Below, piece after piece: positions 20,078-21,515 of a stretch of DNA of 21,515 nt. The stretch's first letter is position 1; the number at the start of each line of letters is the position of its first letter. This DNA comes from Desulfobacterales bacterium (GTDB lineage: Bacteria; Desulfobacterota; Desulfobacteria; Desulfobacterales; JAUWMJ01). The notes under the pieces were generated by a model that saw only the letters and a program-made list of their open reading frames with translations, was not told the DNA's origin and did not search any database. The position numbers and the translations under genes are program-made. The stretch is from positions 1-21,515 of the forward strand of contig JAUWMJ010000005.1 in the NCBI GenBank assembly GCA_030613225.1, in the 5' to 3' direction.

Positions 20078-21256
20078 ATGAAAATTATTAACCTGGATCA
20101 CATTTCAGCAAATCCGATACTGCCTGAAATAAAAGACGTGATGATAAAGGCAATTCAAAAGGATTATGCAAATCCTTCCAGCCAGCATAAAAGCGGCGAA
20201 CAGGCTGCTGAAGCCCTGGTAAAAGCCCGCAAGTCAGTAGCGGAACTTATCAACTGTGTCGTGGCGAAAGAAATCGTTTTTACCTCAGGGGGAACGGAAT
20301 CAATAAATCATGCCATAAAGGGCGTAGCCCTTGCCAACGCAGATAAGGGCAAACATATTATTACTTCAAACATTGAGCATAATGCAGTTATCCGCAGTAT
20401 TCGCAGGTTGAAATCTGCCGGCTACAAGGTGACTTCAATTTCCGTGGACAATCAAGGCAGGGTAAACCCTCAAAATGTGGCGGAAGCTATTACGGACGAA
20501 ACCATTCTTGTTTCAATCATGCACAGTAATAATGAAACCGGGACAATTCAACCCATTGAAGAAATAGGAAAAATCACCAGGGAAAAAAAGGTTGTTTTTC
20601 ATACGGATGCTGTAGATTCTGTGGGTGTCGTACCTGTTGATGTACAAAAACTGGGGGTCGATTTGCTCAGTTTTGCATCAAATACTTTTTACGGCCCGGC
20701 AGGAATTGGAGGATTGTACGTTCGTCGCGGTACCCGCGTGTTTCCGCTTTTAGACGGTGGCGTCCAGGAGCACAATAAACGGGCAGGAGCTGAAAACCTG
20801 ATCGGGATTATCGGTATGGGCAAGGCTGCGCAGCTTGCCAGGCAGGATATCGACAAAAGGATTGCTCACGTCAAAGGAATAAAAGAAAAGATTTTAAAAC
20901 AGCTTCCTGATTATATTGATGAGTACATAATAAATACCCACCCGGAGTACAGCCTTCCCAATCTTCTTTCAATTTCCTTAAAGTACATCGAAGGTGAAAG
21001 TGTGATGCTTATGCTGGATGATGAAAATATTGCAGTTTCTACCAGATCCGCCTGTGCCACCGGCTCCCTTAGAGCATCTCATGTCCTTATGTCTTTAGGC
21101 CTCAGTCACGCTGATGCACAGGGCACACTGGTTATTTCTTTTGGAGTTGACAATACAAAAGAAGATGTGGACAGGTTTTTAGCAGCCCTGAAAAATGCTG
21201 TAACAACGTTAAGGGATATTTCACCTTTATACAACAAGATTCCCCAGACAAAATAG
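20078..21256 (+). CDS. iscS: cysteine-desulfurase-like protein lacking the PLP lysine
   Basis: 392-aa class V aminotransferase-fold protein of the NifS/IscS family. Recognisable parts: LDHISANP at the N-terminus, ANPSSQHKSGEQAAEAL, VFTSGGTESINHAIKG, SNIEHNAVIRS, MHSNNETGTIQPIEE, FHTDAVDSVG, YGPAGIGGLYVRRGT, and the loop STRSACATGSLRASHVLM with the sulfur-accepting Cys326. The segment that normally reads SxHKxxGPKG is FASNTFYGPAG, so the lysine that binds PLP is Thr203, and the usual TDAxQ glutamine is Asp. It should not work as a standard desulfurase. An Archaeoglobus IscS lacking this lysine has, as I recall, been described. The start at 20078 follows AGGAG; an open frame to 19946 runs through the hairpin. 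Confidence 0.8.
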   Translation: MKIINLDHISANPILPEIKDVMIKAIQKDYANPSSQHKSGEQAAEALVKARKSVAELINCVVAKEIVFTSGGTESINHAIKGVALANADKGKHIITSNIEHNAVIRSIRRLKSAGYKVTSISVDNQGRVNPQNVAEAITDETILVSIMHSNNETGTIQPIEEIGKITREKKVVFHTDAVDSVGVVPVDVQKLGVDLLSFASNTFYGPAGIGGLYVRRGTRVFPLLDGGVQEHNKRAGAENLIGIIGMGKAAQLARQDIDKRIAHVKGIKEKILKQLPDYIDEYIINTHPEYSLPNLLSISLKYIEGESVMLMLDDENIAVSTRSACATGSLRASHVLMSLGLSHADAQGTLVISFGVDNTKEDVDRFLAALKNAVTTLRDISPLYNKIPQTK

Positions 21257-21285
21257 CGAGACCTAACCCGGATAAACCGGAACCT

Positions 21286-21410
21286 AATTGACTATTGAAG
21301 ATTGAATATTGAATATTTGTGGATGTCGCTTCGCTCTGTCATTTTTTTAAAATTGATCCGCCGGAGGCGGACCTTAAATAGTCAATCTTCAATCGACAAT
21401 CTTCAATCAT
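21286..21410. repeat. inverted ATTGAAGATTG repeats
   Basis: TTGACTATTGAAGATTGA (21288-21305) and its continuation ATATTGAAT oppose two copies of CAATCTTCAAT-type words at 21378-21410, making a long AT-rich inverted structure. A separate hairpin, TCCGCC-GGA-GGCGGA (21357-21371), lies inside. It probably belongs to a dispersed intergenic repeat family of the host, and could end iscS transcripts. Confidence 0.5.
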
Positions 21411-21515
21411 TTGGAGACGATGAAAATATTTCAATCCAATTTTTTTGACACCAAATGCAAAAAAATAACTTTTAAGGTACTAAATAGAAAGTAACCGTTC
21501 ACGGGTTCAGAGGTT

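Overview
The window looks like a chromosomal segment of an AT-rich deltaproteobacterium-like organism (Desulfobacterota, my inference). The host-like genes at the right end are a NifU/IscU scaffold and a cysteine-desulfurase-like protein of the kind I associate with sulfate reducers. The short intergenic repeats around them (CCGTTCACGG, ATTGAAGATTG) fit that guess. No rRNA or other marker settles it.

Layout, right to left. 19450-21256 is host chromosome: iscU, then an iscS-like gene. At 19091-19139 lies only the 3' half of a tRNA gene (anticodon arm, T arm, CCA), which is the signature of an attachment site. Directly inside it are AATTAAA-type arm repeats, a hairpin, and a leftward operon-like block (11906-18884): tyrosine integrase, an unrecognised gene overlapping it, an AlpA-like regulator, a primase-helicase, a 60-aa protein, an SF2 helicase, a coiled-coil protein and a small HTH protein. 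A cluster of nine GTTTAC iterons with a large palindrome lies next to the primase-helicase gene and looks like a replication origin. Together these form a self-replicating integrated island with the plan of a phage satellite or integrative element. No capsid, packaging or conjugation gene is visible, and the other end of the island (an intact tRNA) is outside the window to the left.

9573-11587 holds rightward genes: an XRE regulator with a problematic start, a tiny ORF, and two unknown membrane proteins. They are separated by terminators and three related 27-bp palindromes.

135-9233 is a leftward accessory region whose genes are separated by integron attC-like sites (four good, several weak) with no integron integrase in the window, so it resembles a CALIN (attC cluster lacking integrase). 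The cassettes encode a single-chain restriction-modification enzyme, a membrane-anchored unknown protein, an unknown soluble protein, a GIY-YIG-type protein, a damaged XRE regulator, a four-helix membrane protein, a DUF3012-like mini-lipoprotein and a PIN-domain protein. Several are defence-like. Three copies of a short repeat of unknown function each lie directly 5' of one of the leftmost genes.

The most notable points are the attC cassette cargo on a replicating tRNA island, the missing PLP lysine in the desulfurase-like protein, the three 27-bp palindromes, the iteron origin, and the unexplained 5' repeat family.
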